Of a DNA stretch of 64,000 nucleotides, positions 1 to 11,623 are shown piece by piece. Made by a program: the position numbers and the translations under genes. The notes beneath the pieces were generated by a model that did not search any database, was not told the origin of the DNA, and saw only the letters and a program-made list of their open reading frames with translations. The stretch is from Pogostemon cablin (Eukaryota; Streptophyta; Magnoliopsida; Lamiales; Lamiaceae). Positions within the stretch are counted from its first letter, which is position 1. Every line of letters begins with the position of its first letter. Location of the stretch: assembly GCA_023678885.1 (NCBI GenBank), contig CM042972.1, positions 12,296,501-12,360,500 of the forward strand, written 5' to 3'.

Positions 1-1227
1 AAATAACTGTATTACTTTTTATTCTTTAATGTATTTATTGGATTTTGATTTTAAGTGTATATAAGTATTTTCGAGTTCTAATGTATACATTATATAAAAT
101 AAATGTATTATTTTATTTTTAAATGTATTAAATAATTAATACGTATGATACATGTTGATAACCAACTGTATTAGTTTCAATTCAATAATGTAAGTATTTT
201 TTATTCTTAATAAATGTATTATTTTTTTATTTTAAAATTTATAAATATTGATATTTTATTTTAATAAACATTGATACTTATTTTAATAACTAACTGTATT
301 ATTTGTATTCAAGTAATGTATACAATATTTTTAATAAGTATATTACTTAAAAATAAAATTAAAAATTAAAAAATGATTTATTACTATCAATATAACATAC
401 TACAATATTTTACCCATCAAAATTAATAGTAATGCATAATTTCCAGAATAGAATCAAAATTCATTCATTAATATAAATAGTAATACATAATTTCCAGAAT
501 AGAATCAAAATCCATTCATTAATACAATTCAGCTGCCTTCCAACTACTTTTGCTTTTGAGAGAGAAAAGTGAGTGTGGCTTTTAAGAGAGAAAAGTGAGC
601 AGTGGACAGAATGGATCATGGGTTCAGATCTTTAGCCCAACCAATTTCAAGATAATTGAGAGAACAAGAGCGACTGGCGGAGAGGTTGAGATCTCAGAAG
701 AAAAAGGCGGTTGAGATGTGAGGGATGAAAGGCTGAAGGCGGTGGATCTCAGAAGCAAAACGGCTGAGATTTAGACATCTGGATGGAGGCGATTGAGATG
801 TGAGGGATGAAGGCTATGGCAAAGGAAAGTGGCGCCATGAGGAATCAGATCAGGGATTGAGATTTGATCTGGATGGAGGGACGAAGGCTGAAGGCTCCGC
901 CGCGATATAAGAAAACGGAGCAAGATTTGTGAGGAGATTGAGATCGATCTCTGCAGAGGAATTAAGAAAATGACATCATCAACGGGTTTTAGACTTTTAT
1001 ATGTGACCCATTTTTAAATATGGATCTGTTGATTAGTGTACAATTGTGTACTGTAGATCAACTCATACAACAATGGGAGAGAGAATAAATATTACTCCAT
1101 CCATCCCTTTTAAATTTGGACACTCTACTTTGTATTTTACAAAGAAGAAGTGTAATCTAAAAGGAGAGTAATAAATTTTAATATGGATTTGTAATTTTTT
1201 TCTTGAGATATTTGTAATTTATTTGAG
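1..1227. other. Gene-free AT-rich flank
   Basis: No coding region is recognised. The first 530 bases are very AT-rich with recurring TGTATTA-like words. A direct duplication with a 51-base period lies at 428-527, carrying the word AATTTCCAGAATAGAATC in both copies. From about 540 to 960 the sequence is purine-rich and partly repetitive: GAGATGTGAGGGATGAA occurs near 712 and near 796. This looks like old repeat debris beside the Athila-like element. Confidence 0.6.
1095..1168. mobile_element. Short Stowaway-like MITE remnant
   Basis: Starts CTCCATCCATCCC and ends AAAAGGAGAG with TA on both sides, as in Stowaway/Tc1-mariner MITEs. Only about 74 bp long, so probably an internally deleted copy. 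Confidence 0.45.
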
Positions 1228-2246
1228 ATAATTGATGAGCGTTTTCTGAACACACAATTAATCCCCAAGTATAAAGGATATCAATTGTAGTCTCGAAAGG
1301 TGACCAAGTGAATATTGAACCCAAGGGACGGATAATTATCAATTTAATTATATTCTAGTATATTAAGACTATGTTGGAAATTATAATGGTTGTGATTTTG
1401 AGATTAAGTAACAACTATTAATTAAAATATCAAGTAAAAATAACAAGAAGAAGAGATAAGTGAGTTGTAATCAAGTAAGAAAGTAGGTAGTTCTACAGGT
1501 CATCCAGTTCCGCTTATTAATTCATCTTCCGTGTGACGGTGTCCGACTCTGCCTTATGGTTAATGGACGCATCACTAAACTATGAAAATTCACTCTATCG
1601 ACATAAGTAAACATGCGTATGACACGTGTAAATATCCTGGGAGCAAGAGATATAATTCACCCCCCTTTCTAAGTACTATCAGTATCAATTATTTCCCGTG
1701 CACTTAGTACTCTAACCCGATATGATATCCCTTTATAGGTACTATGAAGTTATACTATTTATCCTACTTATTAACCTGAATATGATTCAATTAACAAGTA
1801 TTCATATAAGATAGTTCTAATAAGACTTCAGAATCCCTTCACTTAGAATTATAACATTAAACCCTGCTCAGCAGTGAACGCACTCAAATAATAACCAAGT
1901 TATGTATTCAGACTCTACACAACAATTATTGATGTACAAAACAACCGTGAGTATGGATTAAAAATGCACAATCTTATATAAAATAAACCGCAAGTAGTGT
2001 TGTACGGAGTTTACACACGAAAAATAAATTAACTCATGAAACCTTCATAACCCTAGAACTACCTAAGCGGCTCTAACCCATGATTGATCTAAGAATAATC
2101 ATGGTTAGTTGGACTGATCTTACTTGAATCTCCAGCGAAACTCTCTCTTGCAGCCTTCCGGATGATGGATGATCTCTCTAAGATTGGTACTCCTTCTCTT
2201 GATTGATTCTCCATTCTAACTCTTTCTATACTGCTGCATAAGCCTT

Positions 2247-2254
2247 CTTTTATA
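2247..2254 (-). promoter_or_regulatory. TATA-like box in 3' LTR
   Basis: On the minus strand the sequence reads TATAAAAG. The same box is at 10553-10560 in the right LTR, downstream of the motif cluster in the element's reading direction, as expected for the U3 end. Function is inferred from position only. Confidence 0.5.
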
Positions 2255-2344
2255 CTTGTAATCGCGCCTCCCGGGCTTGGAATGGGCTTTTTAAGTGATC
2301 ACACGCATTGAGGGTGTAAAAATACGAATATGGTAAGTTTCCGA

Positions 2345-2690
2345 GGCTCAATTCGACCAACACAATAGGTCGAATTTCCCCTCCAGGTCGAATTGGAGGT
2401 CGAATTATCCTACTGTAAGTCCCAGACGCTCAATTCGAGTAGAGGCCCTAGTCGAATTAACATGACGTGGTCGAATTAGCTTTGCCACCGATCAATTCGA
2501 CCAGGATTCAACCAGATGCCCTGGTCGAATGCCCCTGTCGTGGTCCAATCCTCTTCATGTTCGTGTTGTGCTACCAATTCGACCAGAAAAGCTGGTTGAA
2601 TTCTCTTCCTTCTGGTCGAATTCACCTGTCGCTTTGCCCAAACGGATGGCTTCGACTTCCAATCTTTGGTTTCCAACACTTCCACTCTGA
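2345..2690. repeat. Inverted GGTCGAATT motif cluster in LTR
   Basis: About a dozen copies of AATTCGACC and its complement GGTCGAATT, some degenerate, lie in the U3 part of the LTR. Forward and reverse copies alternate, so adjacent copies could pair into hairpins. Related clusters are at 4150-4440, 7445-7865 and 10652-10890. Confidence 0.85.
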
Positions 2691-2839
2691 TTTCCTTCGA
2701 AAAACCACTCAAACGGCTTCAATAACACCTAAATCGTGACTTAACACAATATTTATCGGTTTACAACCGATTACAACCTTCAAACACCTCATAATAGCAC
2801 AAATCCAGGCATAAGATTCGTGAATTCACACACTCATCA

Positions 2840-2851
2840 AATCCCCAAACT
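2840..2851 (-). promoter_or_regulatory. Polypurine tract of Athila-like element
   Basis: On the minus strand AAGTTTGGGGATT lies directly before the LTR start TGATGAG, the expected place for priming plus-strand DNA. Confidence 0.7.
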
Positions 2852-4144
2852 TACATGTTGTTCATCCTGAGGAAACGCAATCAAAACAAGGAGTCGTGTA
2901 TAATCACGAGAATCACCGTGTACACACATATTACACATGCAACTTCATCAATTAAAAACAAGTATTTCCTGCATCATATATATCATTCATGCAAAATATC
3001 ACCCAATCATATTACCATTCGTAGTATTAAGTCATCTAGCTCACAAGATAAGTGTTTACTCTCTCACTCAAGTGCTCGTTGCACTTAAAAGGTTAATATA
3101 TATGCTCATACTCAATCCATACTCAAGCGTAACCATAAGCTTGGCAAGGGTCTCAAAAATCAACTCACAATCAACTCATGACTAGGATCACAAAGGACTT
3201 ATTTTCGGGTTGTAATGTTGGCTCTTTGGAAAGGGTAGGAAATTTTAGATAAAGTGACTCAAACACTAGTAGAGAGTTACCATGGAGGTTCTTGCTTTTT
3301 TCATTCGGCTACATATCCTCCTCCAATTTCTTCTCTTGCACTTGCAATTTTTGAACTTTCCTTCTCTTTCTTGTATCAACATCATTCTTCTTTTGATAAC
3401 TCGGGTACCGGTTGTAGGCACTACACTTTTTAACAGCAATCGAGGTACCAGTTTCAGGCACTATCCCTAAACAAGATTTAACCATACACTTCTTTTACTT
3501 TACTCAACCACATTTTATCTTCCTTCTTCTTCTTGCAACACTTATTCACCTCAACTCTCTACTAACGAATAGGATATTTAAACAAAGCTCAAGTAAAGGT
3601 TAAATAAGGCTCTTTTTTCGGCTTGCCAAAGAAAAAGCTTTTTTAAGGCTCAAACGGGGCTACCAAAGATATACATAATCAATGGGAAGGTAAATTTTGG
3701 CTAAATAACTCAAGTAATCAAAAATGGCCTAAGATCAAATCCTAGCAATTCACCAATTGTAAGTCTCACACAAGATTCCAAGCCAAGTTCTAGAATACGT
3801 TCATATGAATGATTCTCTCAAGAATAAACTATCATGATCAAGCATGATTAAAATGCTCAAATCCTCACATGGGTAAATAGAATCCTAAGTACTCCTCATA
3901 GCACATAATCAAAATCAATTTCACAAGAACTCTACATACTTATCAAATTATACATGCTTCTCATCATTGAAAATTAACACATGAACATATGAATGCACTA
4001 AATCCAAAAAACAATACATCATAGTCAATCATACAAGTGTCTCAAACAATCCAACTCATGCTTCATAGTCACTCCTCACAATCCATATCCGAGATGATCA
4101 AATATGACAATATATAGTACATGCCACTCACACAAGACACACTT
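2852..4144 (-). other. Non-coding 3' region of Athila-like element
   Basis: About 1.3 kb between the LTR and the next motif cluster with no recognisable protein. AT-rich; short open frames here show no family resemblance. Long untranslated 3' regions are common in Athila/Tat elements. Confidence 0.6.
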
Positions 4145-4149
4145 ACCTG

Positions 4150-4440
4150 GCCCAATTCGACCTCAATTCGACCTGGTCCCCTGGTCGAATTGAGATGCCT
4201 CAGGTCAAATCCACACACTGTAAGATTTTAGGTCATCAATTCGACCTGGGCTGGTGGTTGAATTGAAACAGTCGTGGTCGAATTGGCTCACTGGAAGTTT
4301 GCACACTCTGATTCGACCACAATTCGACCTGGGCCTCTGGTCGAATTGCCATGCCTCAGGTCGAATTGGGCTACTGGATGATTTACCCCTCAATTCGACC
4401 TGAATGTTCGAATTTGATCATACTCCTTGGTCGAATTGGC
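4150..4440. repeat. Inverted GGTCGAATT motif cluster, 3' region
   Basis: More than ten AATTCGACC/GGTCGAATT words. The recurring module is one or two forward copies, a 10-15 base spacer, a reverse copy, another 12-18 bases and a second reverse copy, then words such as GGCTCACTGG. Confidence 0.85.
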
Positions 4441-4684
4441 TCCCTGGTGCTCCAAAATAAAGCATAACTTCATCAAGAATCAATCCTAAAACTTAACATT
4501 CATGAGTAACTCCGCAAACGACACAAAACACGGAACAAAACACCACTAAACATTAGGCAAATTGTAAAAAATCGACACATAAAAACCGATTAAAGTTTTA
4601 AATATGCCGTAAAAAATCAACTCCCCTAACAAACGTTACAAAGAAAAGATTATACTATTTGTGCTTATTGAGGTAAGTACATCA

Positions 4685-4700
4685 CACCCCCCAAACTTAG
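4685..4700 (-). promoter_or_regulatory. Second polypurine-tract-like sequence
   Basis: On the minus strand CTAAGTTTGGGGGGTG lies just past the end of the integrase coding region. It resembles the tract next to the LTR but is about 1.8 kb away from it, so it may be an internal second tract or an ancestral position. Confidence 0.5.
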
Positions 4701-4975
4701 TAGAAACTATAGTCGAAACTAAGTTTGCAAAGAGATGTAATTGCCGATAAGTAAGCACTTCAAATATAAAAATTTCTTACTCACACGAATGAAAAAAAGC
4801 AATAAAACAGGAGGGAAAGCCCCCAACAGACGCTCTTGTTTAACGTCGGAGAGTCACGATAGTACCAATTTACTATAAGGTATCTTCAAAGACGATGCAA
4901 GCATCATCCGGCGACTTATAATGCTTCAATCGATGCCCATTCACCGTGATAATGTCTCCATCTTTGTCCATAAGC

Positions 4976-5410
4976 TCAAAACTCCCCCCCTCCACAGGCT
5001 CTATGAATTTTGAACGGACCCATCAATTTCGACTTCAACTTCTCTGCGAAAAGCTTCAAACGAGAGTTAAAAAGTAATACCTCATCACCTTTCTTGAACT
5101 CCTTGTATGAGATCTTAGAAGCATGCCACTTCTTCATCCTCTCCTTGTAAATTACTGAATTCTTGTAAGCACGATTCCTAAACTCATCAAGTTGATTAAT
5201 GTGAGTCATCCTCAACTCTCACACATCCTTAAGAGACAAGTTCAAGCTTCTTAAAGCCCAAAAAGCTTTATGTTGGATCTCCATGGGTAAGTGGCACGGC
5301 TTCTCATAGATAATTTGGTACGGTGACATATCCAACACCGTCTTATAAGCAGTACGGAACCCCCATAAAATATCATCAAGCTTCATAGCCCAATCCTTCC
5401 TATTGGTTCC
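4976..5410 (-). pseudogene. Integrase C-terminal fragment (Athila-like)
   Basis: Carries the end of a plant Ty3/gypsy integrase: WGFRTAYKT, SPYQIIYEKPCHLP and HKAFWALR, then NQLDEFRNRAYKNS and the basic FKKGDEVLLFNSRLKLF segment. A stop codon at 5219-5221 separates the two pieces in one frame. The zinc-binding domain and DDE catalytic core are absent because the sequence joins RT directly at about 5411. It cannot integrate DNA. Confidence 0.85.
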
Positions 5411-6765
5411 TACCACTTTCGTTCTATCCACCTGCAATCCCTTGGCAGAAACAATAACAATCCCATCTCTCACCATGAAGTGGCACTTCTCCCAATTCAA
5501 GACAAGATTAGTTTCTTGACATCTCTTCAATACAGTGGCAAGGTTAGATAAACAAATATCAAAGGAGGAACCAAATACAGAAAAATCATCCATAAACACC
5601 TCCATGATCTTTTCTATCAACCCATCAAATATAGCCACATCCAGCGCTAAAAGGTAGCAGGCGCATTACACAATCTAAAAGGCATTTTTCTAAAGGTGAA
5701 GGTCCCGTATGGGCAAGTAAAGTAGTCTTTTCCTGATCCTCGAGAGCAATCATGATTTGATTATATCCTGAGTCCCATCCAAGAAACAATAGAACTCATA
5801 CTTTGCGAGACGATCAAGCATTTGATTCATGAAAGGAAGGAAAAAATGGTCTTTGCATATATTTTCATTTAGTTTCTTGTAATCAGTACACACACGCCAT
5901 CCCGTTGGAATCCTCGTGGCTATTGCCTCTCCATCTTCGGCTTTCATAATAGTCATTCCCCCTTCTTAGCTACAACATGCAATGGACTCACACGGGGACT
6001 TTCACTAATCAGATAAATAATTCCATCATCTAACCATGCTCGGATTTGCTTCCTAATCACTTCTTGAATCGCGGGATTCACCCTCCACTGATTATGGATA
6101 CTACTCTTGGCCTCATCTAACAACCTTATTCTATGCATGCAATATGAAGGATTAATACCTTTTAAATCATCAAGAGACCACCCAATCGCAAACTTGTACT
6201 TCCTAAGAACATCTAACAACTCCTCAATTTGATCATCATCAAGGGAAGAAGATACTATTACCGGATTTTTCATTGTCACCAAGAAAGGCATACTTCAAGT
6301 GTTCCGGTAATGGTTTCAGCTCCTCTTCTTTTCTTCCATCGGAGTGCTCTCTCTATCCAACGGCAAGTACTTCCTAGTCCACTTCACTTCTTCAACCTTA
6401 GATTTCTCCAATTCATACCTGTCATCATCCAAAGCAAGTAAGTTTTCAAGATATTCAATACATACCTCATTGGAGAGTTCATCAAGCTCCGTAGTGGGAT
6501 AAGTAAGAGACTCCATCAAGCATGTCTCAAGAGGGTCCTTAAACAGGATCAAAGACATATCTTCCTTCACAATCTCCTCCACCACATCAATACCATGACA
6601 TTGTGACTCCATAGGCATCTTCATTGCTTTGTCAAGGTTGAATAGGACCTCTTCTTTATCCATCCGCAACCTGAGCTCCCCCTTTTGAACATCAATCATG
6701 GCCCCAACAGTAGCAAGGAAAGGCCTCACCAAGATAAGAGGGATATTATCCTTGTCATCTTCCAT
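5411..6765 (-). pseudogene. Reverse transcriptase remnant (Athila-like)
   Basis: The upstream part (6316-6765) has the protease-RT linker with RPFLATVGAMIDVQKGELR. RT continues at 5953-6291 with DDGIIYLISESPRVSPLHVV, then at 5750-5956 with GWRVCTDYKKLNENICKDHF, and at 5411-5638 with the catalytic FMDDFSVFG. A stop near 6316 and frameshifts near 5955 and 5755 break the frame. The RT thumb and RNase H are missing: the sequence stops at about 5411 in a stretch that should lead into the thumb and runs straight into integrase. The active-site residues look normal, but the enzyme cannot be made. Confidence 0.88.
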
Positions 6766-6766
6766 C

Positions 6767-7408
6767 TCAAGTACAAGAAATCCCAGGAAAGACTAGTTTC
6801 TCTACTTTAACAAGAACGTCTTCAATGATACGCTTTGGAAAAGTCATCAACCTGTCTGCCAATTGTAGAGCAACTGTTGTAAGAGATAACTCCCCCAAAC
6901 CAAGCCTTTGAAAGATAGACAATGGCATCAAATTGATGCTTGCCCCAAGATAGCACAAGGCTCGTCGTGCCGGCCCTTTTTCAATCTCACACAAGATAGT
7001 GAAGCTTTCTGGATCCTTTATCTTCTGTGGCAGCTTACTTTGGATAATCAAGCTTCAATTTTCAGACAAGTTCACCATCTCAACTCTGTTTGAGCTTCTC
7101 TTTTTCAACAGTATATCCTTAAGGAATTGGGCATAATACGACATCTCCAATATTGCCTCAGAGAAAGGAATACTCAAGCATATTTTATTTATGATATTTG
7201 AAAACTTCTTGAACTTCTCTTCCAATCCTTTCTTAACCAGCTTATAAGGAAAAGGCGGAGGTATCTTTGTTTTGGGAATACCCCATTCATCACGCTCGAC
7301 CTTCTCTGCTTTATCCTTTTCGGCTCTCAACCTCTTGGCTCTTTCCCACTTCTTCTCTACTATGATCTCAGTATTCTGCTCATTTAGAACCAATGGAGTA
7401 ATGTTCAC
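6767..7408 (-). pseudogene. Gag-pol linker and aspartic protease remnant
   Basis: The upstream part (7055-7408) is a basic, charged linker with the Athila-type PFSEAILEMSYYAQFLKDIL segment. A stop at 7052-7054 separates it from the protease piece (6767-7051), in the same frame. The protease shows LGASINLMPLSIFQRLGLGE, but the usual DLGAS active site reads YLGAS: the catalytic aspartate codon at 6950-6952 is TAT instead of GAT. Even if translated, the protease should be inactive. Confidence 0.82.
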
Positions 7409-7444
7409 ATCATGAGGAGTATTTGGTGAAGAAACAGGTGTTGT

Positions 7445-7865
7445 ATGGGACGATTCGACCTGAATTTGACCAGGAGCCCTGGTGGCTCATGGTCGAATTG
7501 GGTAGGTAGTGGTCGAATTGTTCACCTGGAACTCCATTTTTACCCTGTATGCTCGATTCGACCAGGATTCGACCTGTAGGTCTGGTCAAATTGAAGCCCC
7601 CTGGTCGAATTAGCTCTCTATAAGATTTCTACCATCCGATTCGACCTGTGAGCCTGGTCGAATTGAATATGTGCTGGTCGAATTGGGCATCTGATAAAAC
7701 AGAGTGCTCCGGAGGGTGAAATTCGACCTGGATTCGACCAGATGGTCTGGTCGAATTGAATTCCCCCTGGTCGAATTAAAGCCCCATTGCTTCCGAACCA
7801 CGTCCAGTAGACTCTTTCGACCTCCCCTGCTGAATTTGACCTGTGGTTTTGGTCGAATTGGGGTC
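7445..7865. repeat. Inverted GGTCGAATT cluster in gag-pol linker
   Basis: At least fifteen AATTCGACC/GGTCGAATT words in about 420 bases. It lies between the gag tail (NAITLRSG motif) and the pre-protease linker. This is the same repeated module seen in the LTRs and the 3' region, here inside what should be translated sequence. Confidence 0.85.
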
Positions 7866-7875
7866 AAATTGAGCT

Positions 7876-9444
7876 CTCGACGTCTCCAATTTTGATCCCA
7901 GCCTCATAGGTCCCTCGTACTGTGTTCCAGACCTTAATGTGATAGCATTGTAGGACTTTGGATTCTCAATACATTGTGACGGGAGCTTCCATTTCTCAAT
8001 AGTTTGAGTGAGCTTGTTAACACTTCCTGCCATCTCCCCCATCAACATTGTAAGGTCCTTCACTTGCTTGGATAGATCCTCATGGTTTGTATCAATCTAC
8101 TTCTCTAACTTGGCTTCAAGATGATCCACTCTAGCATCATTCCTAGCCATGTACCTGTTCACCGTATCCTCGAAACCTGGCTTTCCTTCTTCCACTTTCG
8201 CATCCGGATCAACACCCATCGGAACTTGAATTGCATTGTTAGGATTACTCCATGAAAACTCCGGCCTCTTAGGCTGTTGATAATTACTCAGAGGACCACG
8301 ATTGTTGTAGTTCCCCTGATAATTTCGATTGTCCTAATTTTGAAACCTCGTCCCTTGAATATTTTGGCCCATAGTGTAGTTTGCTTCTTCCATCTCCTCT
8401 TGGATCGTTCCATCATTAGTAACTTCCTGCTGCATGATTGGTACGCGCTGAGATATATCACTGATTTGCTTTTGTTGGGACTCAAGTAGCTTGTTGATAT
8501 TCGACAAGCTAGAGACGATCTCATCTTCTCTACTCGTTTTCACCATAGTATGTTAACCTTAGCCACTTTTCCAAGGACGTAAGTGCCTCTCACTCTATCA
8601 GTTGGCCAATCTCGTGAGTTCATCGAAATATCTTCAAAAAAATTTTCGGCCTCTACGGATGACTTAGTAAGCAATGCTCTATTAGAAGAAGCATCCAATA
8701 ATACACAAGAATCACAGTCCAATCCAATGTAGAATATACTGATATACTGAGCTTTAGATAGCCTATGTTGTGGACACTTACGAAGCATGTCCTTGAATCT
8801 ATTCCAAGCTTCATGAAACTTCTCTCCACTACCGATAGCAAATTGGTTAATGTCTTGCTTCATCTTGAACACCTTTGAAGGTGGCATGTATCTTTCCAAG
8901 AACTTTAACTTCAATTGCTCCCAAGTAGTGCATTCAGCTACATTAATAGTGTCGTACCAATCTCTCGCCCTTTCAGTAAGCGAGAATTTAAACAAGAGGA
9001 TCTTCCTAGCATCTTCATGTTCTCCTGCGTCTTTTTGAGTACTTGCATAGCCCAAGAACTTGTTTAGATGCTGCTGCGGATCCTCAAAAGTCCCTCCTGA
9101 AAAGGAGTTCCTTTCTATCATGCTAATAAGAGCGGGGTGAAGATCGAAATCCCTCTTGCTCCTAGAAGCCTAAAGTTTCCAGCCCCGTTATTCTTGAAGA
9201 CTTCATGGATGGCCAGATTATCAAGATTGGCTACATCGTTGGCCATGTCGACTTCCTCTGCTGCAGCGTTTGGATCAACTAAAGTTTCAGTCACTTCCGA
9301 GTTCGGTTCGTCCACTTCAACTCCAAAATTAAGAATTTCAGTAGGTTGGTTTTTCTTGCTTTGGTCACTCTTCTTCCTCTTGGTTGACACTCTGATCTCA
9401 GGATAATATGGCTCTAATTCACCTTGCTTTGATCTTGTGAGCAT
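7876..9444 (-). pseudogene. gag polyprotein remnant (Athila-like)
   Basis: Starts at an ATG at 9444 with MLTRSKQGELEPYYPEI, a typical gag N-terminus just inside the LTR and primer site. A frame break near 9120 leads into the capsid-like domain (8540-9121) with GGTFEDPQQHLNKFL, LTERARDWYDTI and WEQLKLKFLERYMPP, the Retrotrans_gag pattern. A further break near 8545 leads to a degraded tail, and 7876-8063 has the NAITLRSGTQYEGP motif found in plant gag proteins of this lineage. Gag forms the particle shell. This copy has at least three breaks and is non-functional. Confidence 0.87.
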
Positions 9445-9536
9445 ACACCAAAAAAGAATAAGAGTTGGACAGTAAAATAAGAATTATTAAAATAGTCCTA
9501 ATAAAACTAGAAATAATAAAAAGATATTTTATGTCG

Positions 9537-9554
9537 TCCCCGGCAGCGGCGCCA
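9537..9554 (-). promoter_or_regulatory. Primer-binding site, tRNA-Asp type
   Basis: The plus strand reads TCCCCGGCAGCGGCGCCA, which by recall matches the 3' end of plant tRNA-Asp including CCA with one difference. On the minus strand the site lies a few bases after the 5' LTR. It sets the element's orientation. Confidence 0.85.
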
Positions 9555-9560
9555 AGAACT

Positions 9561-11115
9561 GGATTAGCATTTTCTCAACACACAATTAATCCCCAAGTAT
9601 GAAGGATATCAATTGTAGTCTCAAAAGGTGATCAAGTGAATATCGAAAATTTAATTATATTCTAGTATATTAAGACTATGTTGGAAATTATAATGGTTGT
9701 GATTTTGAGATTAAGTAACAACTATTAATTAAAATATTAAGTAAAAATAACAAGAAGAAGAGATAACTGAGTTGTGATCAAGTAAGAAAGTAGGTAGTTC
9801 TTCAGGTCATCCAGTTCCACTTATTAATTCATCTTCCGTGTGACAGTGTCTGACTCTACCTTGTGATTATGGATGCATCACTAAACCATGCAAATTCACT
9901 CTATCGACACGAGTAAACATGCGTATGACACGTGTGAATATCCTCGGAGTAAGAGATATAATTCACCCCCCTTTCTAGGTACTATCAGTATCAATTATTT
10001 CTCGTGCACTTAGTACTCTAACTCGATATGATCTCCCTTCATAGGTACTATGAAGTTATACTCTTTATCCTACTTATTAACCCGAATAAGATTCAATTAA
10101 CAAGTATTCATATAAGATAGTTCTAATAAGACTTCGGAATCCCTTCACTTAGAATTATAACATAAAACCCTGCTCAGCAGTGAACGCACTCAACCAATAA
10201 CCAAGTTATGTATTCAGACTCTACAGAACAATTATTGATGCACAAAATAACTGTGAGTATGGATTAAAAATGCACAATCTTATATAAAATAAACCACAAG
10301 TAGTGTTGTACGGAGTTTACACACGAAAGATGGATTAACTCATGAAACCTTCATAACCCTAGAACTAGCGAAGCGGCTCTAGCCCATGATTGATCTAAGA
10401 ACAATCATGGTTAGTTGGACTGATCTTACTTGAATCTCCAGCGAAACTCTCTCTTGCAGCCTTCCGGATGATGGATGATCTCCCTAGGGTTGGTACTCAT
10501 TCTCTTGATCGATTCTCCCTTCCAACTCTTTCTATACTACTGCATAAGCCTTCTTTTATACTTGTAATCACGCCTCCCGGGCCTGGAATGTGCTTTTTAA
10601 GTGATCACATGCATTGAGGTTGTAAAAATACGGATATGGTAAGTTTCTGAGGCTCAATTCGACCAACACAACAGGTCGAATTGGAAGTCAAATTGGCCTA
10701 CTATAAGTCCCAGACGCTCAATTTGACTAGAGGCCCTAGTCGAATTGACATGACGTGGTCGAATTGGCTTCGCCTCCGATCAATTTGACCAGATGCCCTG
10801 GTCGAATTCCCCTGTCGTGGTCGAATCCTCTTCCTGTTCGTGTTGTGGTGCCAATTCGACCAGAAAGGCTGGTCGAATTCTCTTCCTTCTGGTCGAATGC
10901 ACCTGTCGCTTCGCCCAAACGGATGGCTTCGACTTCCGTTCTTCGATTTCCAACACTTCCACTCCGATTTCCTTTAAAAACTACTCAAACATCTTCAATA
11001 ACACCTGATTCGTGACTTAACACAATATCTATCAGTTTATAACCGATTACAACCTTCAAACACCTCATAATAGCACAAATCCAAGCGCAAGATTCGTGAA
11101 TTCACACACTCATCA
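9561..11115 (-). repeat. Right (5') LTR of Athila-like element
   Basis: About 1.55 kb. Its inner end reads GGATTAGC where the left copy has TGATGAGC; the outer end CTCATCA is intact and followed by the ATAAT target duplication. TATA-like box at 10553-10560 (minus). Confidence 0.92.
10652..10890. repeat. Inverted GGTCGAATT cluster in 5' LTR
   Basis: Counterpart of the cluster at 2345-2690, with one forward/reverse copy fewer owing to an 11-base deletion and several point changes. Confidence 0.85.
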
Positions 11116-11120
11116 ATAAT

Positions 11121-11623
11121 TAAAAAAATTTAGATAATTGATTTGTAAATTTTTTGAAATCTTAAATCAATTAATTTAATTTAGAAAAGTAATTAAATAC
11201 TTCCTTTATCTTAATAGTATCTTCATGGACACGACAAATAGTTAGTTCAAAATTAGTTGTCTTTTGACTTATTTTATTAATTTTTTAGGGATAATTTAGT
11301 ATTTTTATTAATAAATAAAGTACAAAATATATTATGCGTGTCAGGTGAAATTGTTATTTTTTAAATTAAGATGAATTTTTATGTTATTGATGTGATATTT
11401 TTTTAAGGGATTAATACTATTAGATACACAACATTAAGTATTGAGTAGCACTTGGGTAGAACCGGATCCAAAATCACAAATCTCGCAGGTTTATTGGGTG
11501 CTGCCGGACCTTTGAATTTCATATCACAGACATAACTCCTTCAATAGATCTTTGTAAAACCGTAAAACTCACAATTCCCCTTTCCCACACAGCCTTTGTT
11601 CTCTTCTTCATTTTATTAATGCC
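11121..11623. other. AT-rich stretch, no gene seen
   Basis: About 500 bases between the Athila-like element and the hAT remnant. No repeat or protein is recognised; it may be the 5' part of the old hAT element. Confidence 0.5.

Larger units (their letters stand above)
1233..2839 (-). repeat. Left (3') LTR of Athila-like element
   Basis: About 1.6 kb and nearly collinear with 9561-11115. It carries about 20 bases near 1310-1340 that the right LTR lacks, and an extra 11 bases near 2500. Start TGATGAG, end CTCATCA. Confidence 0.92.
1233..11115 (-). mobile_element. Athila-like Ty3/gypsy LTR retrotransposon, defective
   Basis: A complete insertion bounded by long direct repeats and a perfect 5-bp target duplication ATAAT (1228-1232 and 11116-11120). 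The LTRs start TGATGAG and end CTCATCA, inverted to each other. A primer-binding site matching the 3' end of plant tRNA-Asp lies at 9537-9554, next to the right LTR, so the element reads on the minus strand. The order gag, protease, RT and integrase C-terminus follows from right to left. The primer type and the order fit Athila-type Ty3/gypsy elements. The coding region has frameshifts and stops and lacks RNase H and the integrase core, so it cannot move on its own. The two LTRs are similar but differ by many substitutions and a few indels, so it is not recent. Confidence 0.9.

Noticed and set aside
2467..2739. Open frames on both strands in the LTR motif cluster
   Set aside because: The motif is repetitive and lacks stops; the frames have no family resemblance and recur in the other LTR.
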